Assembly (NCBI RefSeq): GCF_007567505.1
Contig: NZ_CP041783.1
Coordinates: 4,030,001 to 4,094,000 of the forward strand
DNA: 64,000 bases
Reading direction: 5' to 3'
Origin: Shewanella donghaensis
GTDB taxonomy: Bacteria; Pseudomonadota; Gammaproteobacteria; Enterobacterales; Shewanellaceae
In this document: positions 55,827 to 64,000 of the stretch, in pieces
Numbering within the stretch: position 1 is the stretch's first letter
Layout: each line of letters begins with the position of its first letter
The notes under the pieces: generated by a model
What the model was told of the DNA's origin: nothing
The model's database searches: none
What the model saw: the letters and a program-made list of their open reading frames with translations, nothing else
Translations under genes and position numbers: made by a program

Positions 55827-55854
55827 AAGATAGCATTTCGACATAATATGTCAA
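55827..55854 (-). promoter_or_regulatory. Sigma-70 promoter of the yjfIJK operon
   Basis: Minus strand TTGACA, 16-bp spacer, TATCTT. The -35 is embedded in operator copy 2 and the start near 55820 is followed by operator copy 1. Confidence 0.75.
55840..55852. promoter_or_regulatory. Operator copy 2 (GACATA-N-TATGTC), overlapping the yjfI -35
   Basis: The same 13-bp dyad, 36 bp centre-to-centre from copy 1. Flanking TTGAC matches the -35 box, so occupancy should block the promoter. Confidence 0.8.
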
Positions 55855-55870
55855 GGCTATTTTTATTAGA

Positions 55871-57646
55871 TTAAAAAAGATTCATCCCTTGATTCTCAGA
55901 CCAAGAAGCGAGGTGGTAATGGTAAAGCTGTAATGAGCCAATTTTATTAATGTTGATACTTTCTTCATCATTATAAAATGTGCCTGGAAATTCAAATGCA
56001 CCATGAATTAAACCTGGTGTTAACCATTGCTCATCGATGGGCAGTTTTTCGTTATGAGCAAGCCGCTGTTTGGCATTCAGTCCTGATAAGGTGGCGATAG
56101 ACCAACCCCATTCACCAAAGCTCGGTACATTGTGGTGATACTGCTCTACTGCAAATCCCGCCGCTTCTATGGTTTTCCCCACAGAAATAAAGGCATTTTG
56201 TGCATGATAAGGTGAAGTCGATTGCACCGTCATTGCGCCATCTGCACTGAGTAATTCAGCCAGTTTTCGATAAAATAAATCTGAATATAACTTATTTAAA
56301 TCAGGGTGGCTGGGATCGGGTAAATCCACAATGATGACATCAAATTTTTGATTATCGGTAATCAGTTTATCAACGCCATTAAAGGCATCATCATAAACAA
56401 GCTTAACTCTAGGATCATTTAACGCATCACCATTAAGCTCTAACATGGCATTGCTAACATGTGTTGGCATGTTCTCATGGGGCTCTCTAAACAAATCCAC
56501 CAGTTTTTCATCCAAGTCCATTAAGGTGACCGATTTGGGATCCCATTTAAAAACCTGTTTAAGCCCTAAGCCATCGCCGCCGCCAATAATAAGCACATTG
56601 TCGTGCCTTGCACTTGCTGCAATTGTTGGGTGGACTAAAAAGCTATGATAAATGTGCTCATCAATGCTGGAGAACTGTAAGCGGCCATTAATATACAGTG
56701 AATACACCGGTGGCTGCCCTTTACCACGAAGACGTTCGGTAAAGGTTAATTGCTGAAAGCGGGTGGCTTCTGTGTAAACGACTTTATCTTTATACAGTAG
56801 ATTATTAAAATTTTGTTCCCAATTTGGACCGTGAAGCGCCAGTAGCACTAATACACCTGTGGCAATAAAGTGCCCTACAAGAATGAGCTTAGCCCATCGA
56901 ATTTGCTGCCAGAAGCGCCAAATAAACACAAAACCCGCTAACAGGTTCACACTGGCGGTGAGCGCGGCTGCTAACTGAATATCCAGCGATAGCATAAATA
57001 GCACCCAGATAGCAGCACCAGCACCAGCACCAATGTAATCAGCACCATAGATGGTGCCAGCATTATGCATTAAGTGTTCTTCTGATAATGATTGTCGTAC
57101 GCGTGCAATCAAGGGGATTTCCATCCCGATCATTAAGCCAAGAATTACGCCCCATACGTAGGGAAGATATTCACTTAAATTCTGTAATACCCCAATAAAT
57201 CCACCATCAGGTAGATGGTCAGGTGGTAGTCCTAGGGTGTTTGCAATAATTAACGGTAGCTGTTGTCCAAAACCAATAACAGCAGCGGTAATTAAGATGG
57301 CCAACGAACCACAAAAAGCGACGATTAATTCAAGCATCGCAAAGCCGGTAAAAGCACAGCGAATTTTACGCGCTGCAAAAGCACCTATACCCATGGACAC
57401 AATCATAATGCCAATCATGGTGTATATGGCAGCTTCTAAAGCGCCGAGTATGCGGCCTGCATAATGAGAAAGTAGGTATTCGTAAATAAGACCGCAACCA
57501 GCCAGTAAAGCCATAATGCCCAATAATAGGGCATCATCAAACCAAGCTAGGCTGCGTTTTTTGTGTGGGGGTAGAGCGCTATTTTGAGAAGAGCTACTTT
57601 GCTTGTCGCAGCCCTCCTGGCCCTGTTCAAGCAAAGTATTATTCAT
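55871..57646 (-). CDS. Membrane-fused spermidine synthase-like protein
   Basis: A 591-residue protein: about seven membrane helices in the first 270 residues (LLGIMALLAGCGLIYEYLL, and others), then an aminopropyltransferase-like Rossmann domain (about 320-520) with VLIIGGGDGLGLKQVFKW, LMDLDEKLVDLF and VIIVDLPDPSHPDL. The site has DLPDP where soluble SpeE has DSTDP-type residues, so polyamine or another acceptor is open. Such membrane-SpeE fusions recur beside PspA-like and DUF350 genes. Its start lies 4 bp from the DUF350 stop and lacks an SD, suggesting translational coupling. Confidence 0.85.
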   Translation of the reverse strand: MNNTLLEQGQEGCDKQSSSSQNSALPPHKKRSLAWFDDALLLGIMALLAGCGLIYEYLLSHYAGRILGALEAAIYTMIGIMIVSMGIGAFAARKIRCAFTGFAMLELIVAFCGSLAILITAAVIGFGQQLPLIIANTLGLPPDHLPDGGFIGVLQNLSEYLPYVWGVILGLMIGMEIPLIARVRQSLSEEHLMHNAGTIYGADYIGAGAGAAIWVLFMLSLDIQLAAALTASVNLLAGFVFIWRFWQQIRWAKLILVGHFIATGVLVLLALHGPNWEQNFNNLLYKDKVVYTEATRFQQLTFTERLRGKGQPPVYSLYINGRLQFSSIDEHIYHSFLVHPTIAASARHDNVLIIGGGDGLGLKQVFKWDPKSVTLMDLDEKLVDLFREPHENMPTHVSNAMLELNGDALNDPRVKLVYDDAFNGVDKLITDNQKFDVIIVDLPDPSHPDLNKLYSDLFYRKLAELLSADGAMTVQSTSPYHAQNAFISVGKTIEAAGFAVEQYHHNVPSFGEWGWSIATLSGLNAKQRLAHNEKLPIDEQWLTPGLIHGAFEFPGTFYNDEESININKIGSLQLYHYHLASWSENQGMNLF

Positions 57647-57650
57647 CTGT

Positions 57651-58550
57651 TTATGCCATTAATGCCGCTAAAATTAGTGCTATACCCACACTAATTGCTA
57701 ATTCAACTGCAGCGACACCAACATTGTGTTGCTTCTCTACTTCGTCAGTAAGGTTAATTTGTGCCAATACCAGTTTCTTCACGATGAATAACAACATTGA
57801 TAATGCAATTAGCATAATGACAGAGAAGGTTAACCAGCCAACAATATTCATGAAGTAAGCAGTTGGGTCATAAATGATAAAGTGACTAGCAGCATTAAAG
57901 GTAAATGCCATTGCAATCATATAACCACTGTGACGAATGGCAATTGCAATTTGGCCTTGCTCTAAAGCCTTTTGCATTGAGTCACCTTGATTACGTTTTG
58001 CATATTGATGCTCACGGAATCGGGTTAATAACACCAACATTAACTGCGAAATTAAGAATGCAGTAAAAATGGCGATAAAGGTGTCAAAGGTAAGATCTTC
58101 AGCCCACATTAATACAGAACGAATGATAATAGCGGTAGCGATAGCTGCTGCAGCATCAACAATAGCGATAGACATATTGCCATTGATAATTTGGCTATTT
58201 TTGTCGACTTCATTTAATGCGATTTTGTCGTGAAGTATACGACCAAACTTAATTAAAATTAGGCCAAATAAGCCATAAGCTGTCATGCCTATTGCTTCTA
58301 CAAGATAAGAGTTAGCAGCTTCACCCGTTATCGCACCAGTAAGTACAATACCCAAAGCTAAAACAGCACCCGCAGTACTTATACCAAATGCGAAGTTATC
58401 ACGTTCAGCGAGTTCTGCACGGCTGTTTACTCTGACACTCCAACCCTGCAAGTAGCGCATTAACGCAAGCAGAATTACAGCGATGGTAAGATCAATAGCT
58501 AAAATAATCGCTAGATCTAAAGTGAGCCCGAAGTCATTGAAAAATGTCAT
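57651..58550 (-). CDS. Duplicated DUF350 inner-membrane protein, YjfL-like
   Basis: A 299-residue protein with about eight hydrophobic segments in two DUF350 repeats: repeat 1 with FAFGISTAGAVLALGIVLTG and IVDAAAAIATAIIIRS, repeat 2 with IAIRHSGYMIAMAFTFNA and VAAVELAISVGIALILAALM. E. coli YjfL has one repeat (about 132 residues), so this is a double-length version. Function unknown. SD AAGGA. It is located between the lipoprotein and the SpeE-like gene. Confidence 0.85.
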   Translation of the reverse strand: MTFFNDFGLTLDLAIILAIDLTIAVILLALMRYLQGWSVRVNSRAELAERDNFAFGISTAGAVLALGIVLTGAITGEAANSYLVEAIGMTAYGLFGLILIKFGRILHDKIALNEVDKNSQIINGNMSIAIVDAAAAIATAIIIRSVLMWAEDLTFDTFIAIFTAFLISQLMLVLLTRFREHQYAKRNQGDSMQKALEQGQIAIAIRHSGYMIAMAFTFNAASHFIIYDPTAYFMNIVGWLTFSVIMLIALSMLLFIVKKLVLAQINLTDEVEKQHNVGVAAVELAISVGIALILAALMA

Positions 58551-58559
58551 GGTTATTCC

Positions 58560-59531
58560 TTATTTGCCTCGGCGTACACCGCGTGTAGTGCGGTTTGATG
58601 AATTACGGAAACTACTGTCTTTCGAATAATTTGAGCGAAACTTACTCGAACTACTTGCTGTTCTAGTACCGGCAGTACTTGCTTTAGGCGCAGAAGTACT
58701 TTGTCTCGATAAACTGGTTGAACCGGTACGTGATTTTGAGTACGGGCTATTAAACTGCTTACCTTGAGAATTATAGGCTTTTTTGGTGTTTTCAAATGTA
58801 CGGTTTTGCGAACTCGCTTGCTTTGGTGAAGTATAGCGATAACGGCCGACATCATTGTAATAGCTGTAGCCCCGATTATTTGACCAACGGTCATAGCGAA
58901 CTGGATTCATCACATTTGAGAACATAGAGTACATTCCGTACCATGCCCAGATAGACATTCCGCTTGAGTTGGTTTGCCAGCCACCGTAAGCAGGGTTACC
59001 CACCAATTGACTGCCAGCGCCAAAATCTTCGCTGCCATTGGCTAAAGCTGCAGCTTCGCGGCTAATAGAGTTGACTCTCGCTAGTTGGCCGCCAGATAAA
59101 TCCGCTACCACGTTAACAGGATCAGAAAGCATGTCGTTGAACAGGCTTGAATCCGCTGCTTGGTAAATATTTTGTGCTTCTTCAAGTTGCTGGTCTAAGT
59201 CGACGAAATTAGCTGAATCAGCAAGTTCACTGGTTCTGCGCTTCAATGACTGATACATAGGCCCACTCGACGTCGCATCGCGTGCGAGCTCATCCAGTAA
59301 CGGCACTAAATCAGGTTTACTGCTTTTAAGTAAGCGAGTGTATTGTGTCAATAATGTCGCGTTACGAAGCTCACCCGTTTTTAACATGGAATCGAGTTGA
59401 GACAATCGCTGCTGTGACAACTGTTGGTATTGGGCAATCTTTTCAGGTCTGTCATCACCACAGCCTGATAAAGTGATGCACAATATCAAAGTTGAAAATA
59501 CAGCAAGGACACGAGGAAGCATGCCAGCCAT
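58560..59531 (-). CDS. Lipoprotein with Ser/Thr/Arg-rich tail, first gene of the DUF350 operon
   Basis: About 323 residues. The signal ends at LSGC, so it is a lipoprotein. A helical, Gln/Leu-rich stretch (about 20-170) is followed by an aromatic segment (GMSIWAWYGMYSMFSN, near 200) and a long low-complexity tail rich in Ser, Thr, Arg and Lys (last 110 residues), which may bind peptidoglycan or nucleic acid, or be disordered. I do not recognise the family. It takes the place of DUF1190 YjfM in the E. coli cluster. The ATG at 59531 has GGAG five bases upstream; the frame extends to 59576. Confidence 0.75.
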   Translation of the reverse strand: MAGMLPRVLAVFSTLILCITLSGCGDDRPEKIAQYQQLSQQRLSQLDSMLKTGELRNATLLTQYTRLLKSSKPDLVPLLDELARDATSSGPMYQSLKRRTSELADSANFVDLDQQLEEAQNIYQAADSSLFNDMLSDPVNVVADLSGGQLARVNSISREAAALANGSEDFGAGSQLVGNPAYGGWQTNSSGMSIWAWYGMYSMFSNVMNPVRYDRWSNNRGYSYYNDVGRYRYTSPKQASSQNRTFENTKKAYNSQGKQFNSPYSKSRTGSTSLSRQSTSAPKASTAGTRTASSSSKFRSNYSKDSSFRNSSNRTTRGVRRGK

Positions 59532-59700
59532 GTGTTCTCCAAATAGTATGAGATGCATATACAAATATAATATCAAACCGCATAAATATCTGCGTTTAAC
59601 TGACTAAATACTTATATGGTTTGGTATTTCTGTCGCAAAGGATATAGTAGTCTTAATCGTATATACAATATGATTAACAATTAATAATGTAGTACTTTTA

Positions 59701-59733
59701 ATTATATAGCACATCTTGACATAATATGTCGAA
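59701..59733 (-). promoter_or_regulatory. Candidate promoter of the lipoprotein operon with operator copy 3
   Basis: Minus strand TATAAT at 59701-59706, with the operator dyad GACATA-N-TATGTC at 59718-59730 covering the -35 position. On the plus strand the same bases include TTGACA, so it may also touch the glnE promoter. Confidence 0.65.
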
Positions 59734-59740
59734 TTGTAAT

Positions 59741-59749
59741 TAATATGTC
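59741..59749. promoter_or_regulatory. Half-operator beside copy 3
   Basis: TAATATGTC repeats the right half of the operator dyad, centred about 20 bp from copy 3, between the divergent genes. Confidence 0.5.
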
Positions 59750-59780
59750 TTATGTAAAATGCCAAAGGGATCGTATAAAC

Positions 59781-62636
59781 ATGCACAGCCAAAGTAACAA
59801 CGTCTTATCTGCAGAACTCGTCGAAATAGCAGAACGTTACTGGTTAAGGCTATGTGATACATGGCCTGAAGTCACCGAAAAACTAAATAAAGCACAGCAA
59901 AACGAATTAAAATCGGTCTTAGGATTGAGTGATTATGTTGCAGAGCAATTGTGTCGCAACCCTGAGTGGATCGAATTGTTATTCAATGGCCTATTAACCG
60001 AGGTCGATAGACAGTTATTTTCAGATGAATTAAAGCGGCTGTTATCTGTCTTAACGACTGAAGATTCGGTTAAAAAAACGCTCAGAAATTTTCGTAACTT
60101 CCAAATGGTGCGCATCGCTTGGCGAGACTTTTTAAATTATTCAGATGTGCAAAGTTCATTATTGGATTTATCAGCTTTGGCGGAAGCGTTAGTTATCGCT
60201 GCGCGTGATTGGCTTTATACTGATATGTGCCAACAAATAGGCACGCCTACTGATGAAGAAGGTAATCCACAGCCGTTACTCATTCTTGGTATGGGTAAAT
60301 TGGGTGGCCGCGAGCTCAATTTTTCTTCTGATATTGATCTTATTTTTACCTTCCCTGAACATGGCGAGACTATTGGTGGTCGCCGTGCTCAAGCTAATCA
60401 GCAATTTTTTATCAAAATGGGGCAACGCCTCATTTGTTTGTTAGATCAAATTACCGTTGACGGTTTTGTTTTTCGCGTTGATATGCGTTTACGACCTTAT
60501 GGCGAAAGTGGTCCTTTAGTGGTGAGTTTTAGTGGTCTTGAGGATTACTATCAAGAGCAAGGCCGAGATTGGGAACGTTATGCCATGGTCAAAGCTCGCG
60601 TGCTGGGGCCGTGGACACAATTTAGCGATGATTTACATGATTTATTGAGACCTTTTGTTTATCGCCGATATATCGACTTTTCTGCGATCGACTCACTTCG
60701 AAAAATGAAGCAACTTATTGCTCAAGAAGTAAGACGCAGAAAATTAACTGACAATATTAAGTTAGGCGCAGGCGGCATTCGTGAAGTGGAGTTTGTGGTG
60801 CAAAGCTTTCAGTTAATTCGTGGTGGGCGAGAGCCTTCATTACGACAACAAAGCTTGTTCGGGGCTATTGATACTTTATATAACCTGGGTCAGCTAGAGT
60901 ATCTTGCCGTTGATGAATTAAAACATAGCTATATTCTGCTGCGCCGAGTAGAAAATCTGTTGCAAGCTATTGATGACAAACAAACCCAAACATTGCCGGA
61001 TAATTCAACTGACTGGCGACGTTTATGTCATGCCATGCATGAGACTGATGAGCAAGTCTTACGCAGTAAAATTGCGCAAGCTATGGCTAATATTCATCGT
61101 CATTTCAATGACACTGTGGGCGGTGATCATGAGCAAGATTCTTCGGATCATTGGACCAGCCAGTTATGGCATATTACTGATGAAGAAAATGCCCTGGCCT
61201 TGTTTGCTGAACACCTTGTTGATGACGATAATTTATGGCCGACATTATATGACTGGCGATCAAATTTCTTAAAACGCTCTATTGGCCCAAGAGGGCGTGA
61301 AACACTCGAAAAACTCATGCCTAAATTATTGGCTGAATTATTAGACCAACCCATTCCCAGTGATGCATTTAAAGCAGTATCAGGGGTGTTAGATAAAATT
61401 CTAACCCGCACGACTTATCTTGAATTACTGTGTGAAAATCCAGGTGCTCGTCAGCAACTCATAAGCCTCTGTTGTGCAAGCCCATGGATTGCAGAAGAGT
61501 TAGCTAACTTCCCGATGCTATTAGATGAGTTGATTGACCCATCACAGCTCTACGATACAACCTCTATTGATGATTATCCAAGTGAGTTGAGGCAATACCT
61601 TCTACGTGTTCCTGAAGATGATATGGAACAGCAAATGGAAGCGTTGCGTCAATTTAAGTTGTCTCAGCAATTAAAAATTGCGGCGGCTGATGTCACAGGG
61701 GTATTACCTGTAATGGAGGTAAGCGATCACTTAACTTTCCTTGCAGAAGCCATTATTGAGCAAGTCGTTTTACAAGCATGGCATCAAGTGGCCTCTAGGC
61801 ATGGAACACCGGAAGGTACGAGCCCTGAGAAAATGGGCTTTGCGATTATTGGTTATGGCAAATTAGGTGGCATTGAACTCGGTTATGGCTCCGATTTAGA
61901 TTTAGTGTTTTTGCATAATCACCAAGGACCAGGTGCCACTGATGGTAAAAGACCAATCGATAATGGTCATTTTTATTTAAAGCTGGCCCAACGAATTGTG
62001 CACTTATTTGCCACTCGTACCACTTCGGGTGAGTTATATGAAGTTGATATGCGCTTAAGGCCTTCAGGCGCTTCTGGATTATTGGTTAGTGAGATAGAGC
62101 AATATAGAGAATATCAGCGCGAAGAAGCCTGGAATTGGGAGCATCAAGCGTTGGTTCGATCACGCTTTGTCTATGGCGATCATCAACTCGCAGCACGCTT
62201 TAGTGAGATTAGAACTGAAATCTTATCCCATGAACGCAAGCTACCTGAATTAGCTAAGTTAGTGCGTGATATGCGAACTAAAATGCGAGATCACCTATTA
62301 AAAGTCACTAAAGATAAATTTGATTTAAAACAAAGTGCTGGTGGTATTGCAGATATTGAGTTTATTGCACAATATCTGGTACTCGCATATGCAAATACCA
62401 ATCATGAACTGTCCATTTGGTCTGATAACGTGCGAATTTTTCAAGTGTTAGCAGAGCTTGAAATCTTACCTATGATGACAGCTCAACATCTCACGCAGAC
62501 GTATTGCTGGCTTCGAGATGAGAATCATCGTCTGACATTACAGCGTAAAAAAGGTGAAATTGATGCTGAAATGGCAATGAGAAACGTCAGTGAAATCATT
62601 AATATTTACCAACATATCTTAGGTGTTAATGAATGA
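59781..62636 (+). CDS. glnE: Glutamine synthetase adenylyltransferase / deadenylase
   Basis: About 951 residues with two nucleotidyltransferase domains in tandem. The first has [20 protein letters not shown] (near residue 160), the second [20 protein letters not shown] (near 695); the two act as deadenylylase and adenylylase of glutamine synthetase under PII control. The frame extends 12 codons upstream to 59745; ATG 59781 follows AGGG at 11 bases and gives the better start. It is divergent from the DUF350 lipoprotein operon and shares its intergenic region. Confidence 0.95.
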   Translation: MHSQSNNVLSAELVEIAERYWLRLCDTWPEVTEKLNKAQQNELKSVLGLSDYVAEQLCRNPEWIELLFNGLLTEVDRQLFSDELKRLLSVLTTEDSVKKTLRNFRNFQMVRIAWRDFLNYSDVQSSLLDLSALAEALVIAARDWLYTDMCQQIGTPTDEEGNPQPLLILGMGKLGGRELNFSSDIDLIFTFPEHGETIGGRRAQANQQFFIKMGQRLICLLDQITVDGFVFRVDMRLRPYGESGPLVVSFSGLEDYYQEQGRDWERYAMVKARVLGPWTQFSDDLHDLLRPFVYRRYIDFSAIDSLRKMKQLIAQEVRRRKLTDNIKLGAGGIREVEFVVQSFQLIRGGREPSLRQQSLFGAIDTLYNLGQLEYLAVDELKHSYILLRRVENLLQAIDDKQTQTLPDNSTDWRRLCHAMHETDEQVLRSKIAQAMANIHRHFNDTVGGDHEQDSSDHWTSQLWHITDEENALALFAEHLVDDDNLWPTLYDWRSNFLKRSIGPRGRETLEKLMPKLLAELLDQPIPSDAFKAVSGVLDKILTRTTYLELLCENPGARQQLISLCCASPWIAEELANFPMLLDELIDPSQLYDTTSIDDYPSELRQYLLRVPEDDMEQQMEALRQFKLSQQLKIAAADVTGVLPVMEVSDHLTFLAEAIIEQVVLQAWHQVASRHGTPEGTSPEKMGFAIIGYGKLGGIELGYGSDLDLVFLHNHQGPGATDGKRPIDNGHFYLKLAQRIVHLFATRTTSGELYEVDMRLRPSGASGLLVSEIEQYREYQREEAWNWEHQALVRSRFVYGDHQLAARFSEIRTEILSHERKLPELAKLVRDMRTKMRDHLLKVTKDKFDLKQSAGGIADIEFIAQYLVLAYANTNHELSIWSDNVRIFQVLAELEILPMMTAQHLTQTYCWLRDENHRLTLQRKKGEIDAEMAMRNVSEIINIYQHILGVNE

Positions 62637-62752
62637 TGTAGAAGTAGGGGGGGGATGAAACTTACGGCTAATATAAAGCTATTTATTGTGTGATCCCCTG
62701 ATTTACCTGCTAGTCTGAAAGTCTAACAATAAAACATTAATGTATTTGTTAT

Positions 62753-62813
62753 AAAAGTCACTTGTTTTAAAAGTGGCTAGCTCCAAAAGTAACTAGTTAT
62801 GTAAGTTACTTTT
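62753..62813. repeat. Three 16-bp-spaced repeats plus inverted copy upstream of the GGDEF gene
   Basis: AAAAGTCACTTG, AAAAGTGGCTAG and AAAAGTAACTAG start at 62753, 62769 and 62785, exactly 16 bp apart. The last also forms a dyad with AGTTACTTTT at 62804-62813. Iteron-like spacing suggests a multi-site binding region or a repeat remnant. Confidence 0.65.
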
Positions 62814-62858
62814 ATCTAGTCAGACTTAAACGTTTATTTGGGGAACAAAGCTAATCAT

Positions 62859-63824
62859 ATGTTGAACGCACCTATTCATAATAACGACAAGACTCGCTTG
62901 GAAACCTTGCGAGGTCTAAATGTTTTAGATACTGCAGCAGAAGAGCGCTTTGATCGCATAACGCGTTTGGCTAAGCGATTATTTTCAGTCTCTATTTGTT
63001 TGGTGAGTTTGGTAGATGAGAACCGTCAATGGTTCAAGTCTTGTGAAGGATTAGTGGCGAGTGAAACTCCAAGAGATATATCATTTTGTGGTCACGCCAT
63101 TCATAACCCTCAAGTTTTCGTCGTTAATGACACCTTATTAGATGAAAGGTTTAGTGATAATCCTTTAGTAACAGAAGCGCCTTTTATTCGATTTTATGCA
63201 GGACATCCTCTGACCATGCCCGATGGTATGCGAGTGGGCACATTGTGTCTTATTGATGAGAACCCGCGTGATTTTTCTGAAGAAGATAAAATCGCTTTGG
63301 AAGACTTGGCGCTGATGGTTGTGTCGGAATTAACTTCAATACAGCAAACAACGCTTGATGAATTAACGGGTATTTCAAATCGCAGAGGTTTTGAACAGTT
63401 AGCTAAACAAGCACTTTCAACTTGGGATAGAAATGGTATTGACAGTAATTTGGTGTTTTTTGATTTAGATTACTTTAAAGGTATCAATGACACATACGGT
63501 CATGATGCCGGTGATAGAGCATTAGTCTCCTTCGCTTCATTATTGACCCAAGAATTTCGAGATTCTGATGTCATTGCGCGATTTGGTGGTGACGAGTTTT
63601 TAGTCTTGTTTGGTCAATCTTCCGAAGGGCACATTAGATTTGCCTTAGAGCGTTTTAAACGTGCACTAATAAATTATAACAATACCAGTACTGAATCATT
63701 TGATTTAGCCTACAGCGTAGGTATAGCGTGTAGAAAATCAAAACAAGCGTTGAATATTTGCCAATACTTAGATGCTGCAGACAAAGCCATGTATGAAGTT
63801 AAACTGGCTCATCACAATCGATAA
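62859..63824 (+). CDS. GAF-GGDEF diguanylate cyclase
   Basis: About 321 residues: a GAF domain (about 20-150, VSICLVSLVDENRQWFKS, DISFCGHAI), then a GGDEF domain (about 165-320) with intact RFGGDEFLVLF and, five residues upstream, RDSD matching an inhibitory I-site. It should make c-di-GMP from GTP, with product inhibition. No membrane helix, so cytoplasmic. The frame opens at TTG 62838; ATG 62859 is chosen though its ribosome site is weak. GAF ligand unknown. Confidence 0.88.
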   Translation: MLNAPIHNNDKTRLETLRGLNVLDTAAEERFDRITRLAKRLFSVSICLVSLVDENRQWFKSCEGLVASETPRDISFCGHAIHNPQVFVVNDTLLDERFSDNPLVTEAPFIRFYAGHPLTMPDGMRVGTLCLIDENPRDFSEEDKIALEDLALMVVSELTSIQQTTLDELTGISNRRGFEQLAKQALSTWDRNGIDSNLVFFDLDYFKGINDTYGHDAGDRALVSFASLLTQEFRDSDVIARFGGDEFLVLFGQSSEGHIRFALERFKRALINYNNTSTESFDLAYSVGIACRKSKQALNICQYLDAADKAMYEVKLAHHNR

Positions 63825-64000
63825 CTGATTCAAATTGATACATATTATTACGACTTGATTGGTAAATATTCGAGTCTCCTCACTGTTCTCTTCTTTGATT
63901 ATTCTAGACTGTCCACATTGAACCATTAATGACTTTTTACCGTATTGATGGTTTTGAAAGCGTCGTGATAACGCTGACTCATCGCGTGTTGTTGTTATAC
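63825..64000. other. End of window, non-coding as far as seen
   Basis: No gene with start, stop and recognisable product. Reading frames open on the minus strand do not look like a known protein; a neighbouring gene may begin beyond the window. Confidence 0.4.

Noticed and set aside
62647..62654. Run of eight G's after glnE as a phase-variable tract
   Set aside because: No gene clearly depends on it: it follows the glnE stop and precedes only a 12-codon ORF.
63850..64000. Open minus-strand frame at the end of the window
   Set aside because: The translation is not protein-like and an upstream stop occurs in the frame with the best start; too little sequence is present.
1..64000. tRNA, rRNA, CRISPR arrays, prophage or transposase genes
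   Set aside because: I saw no tRNA-like cloverleaf, rRNA segments, repeat-spacer array or transposase domain; only short inverted or tandem repeats.

Overview
The window reads as chromosomal DNA of a marine or psychrotolerant gammaproteobacterium, most likely a Shewanella. The evidence is gene content and order: a periplasmic nitrate reductase, a one-polypeptide acetyl-CoA carboxylase-like protein divergent from a LysR gene and followed by a second EF-G, an S46 dipeptidyl peptidase, a ygiM-pit-DUF47-ygiF block and glnE. The DNA is AT-rich, and TTG or GTG starts appear in several genes. There are no rRNA or tRNA genes, no CRISPR array and no transposase. The organism call is inferred from recalled synteny, not from a search.

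Layout. 1-2.7 kb (minus): sprT, endA, rsmE and gshB, the same order as in E. coli. 2.8-5 kb: a secreted pyroglutamyl-peptidase-like protein with Ser where the catalytic Cys is expected, and a LysR regulator. 5.1-14.9 kb (plus): fused acetyl-CoA carboxylase, EF-G2, a GNAT acetyltransferase and an alkyl sulfatase. 15-18 kb (minus): napAB without other nap genes, with a NarP-like 7-2-7 site upstream. 18.4-22.9 kb (minus): an AttEFGH-like ABC exporter operon. 23.2-29.6 kb (plus): a five-PAS hybrid kinase and an HD-GYP c-di-GMP phosphodiesterase. 29.7-32.1 kb (minus): ygfZ and serA. 32.2-40.8 kb (plus): YjdF-like protein, CsgD-like regulator, thioesterase, small membrane protein, catalase with an apparent 18-codon leader ORF, aromatic amino-acid permease and S46 peptidase. 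40.8-50.8 kb (mostly minus): RluF-like pseudouridine synthase, DUF998-like membrane protein, an NhaC-family transporter under tandem MetJ boxes (metT), a small Cys-motif protein, putA, ygiM, pit and its DUF47 partner. Then ygiF (plus) and a K+ channel (minus).

53.7-59.7 kb carries the least understood system: a co-directional cluster of lipoprotein, duplicated DUF350 (YjfL-like) membrane protein, membrane-fused spermidine-synthase homologue, DUF2170 (YjfI), PspA/IM30 (YjfJ), DUF2491 (YjfK) and a small protein that looks like a tandem ribbon-helix-helix. The same 13-bp palindrome (GACATA-N-TATGTC) occurs twice at the yjfI promoter and once in the lipoprotein/glnE intergenic region, with a further half-site there. 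This suggests one regulon controlling both halves of the cluster; the small RHH-like protein is the obvious local candidate regulator. The window ends with glnE and a GAF-GGDEF diguanylate cyclase preceded by three 16-bp-spaced repeats.

Signalling through c-di-GMP recurs: the HD-GYP and GGDEF enzymes, plus a CsgD-like regulator whose Shine-Dalgarno sits in the loop of a hairpin touching its start codon.
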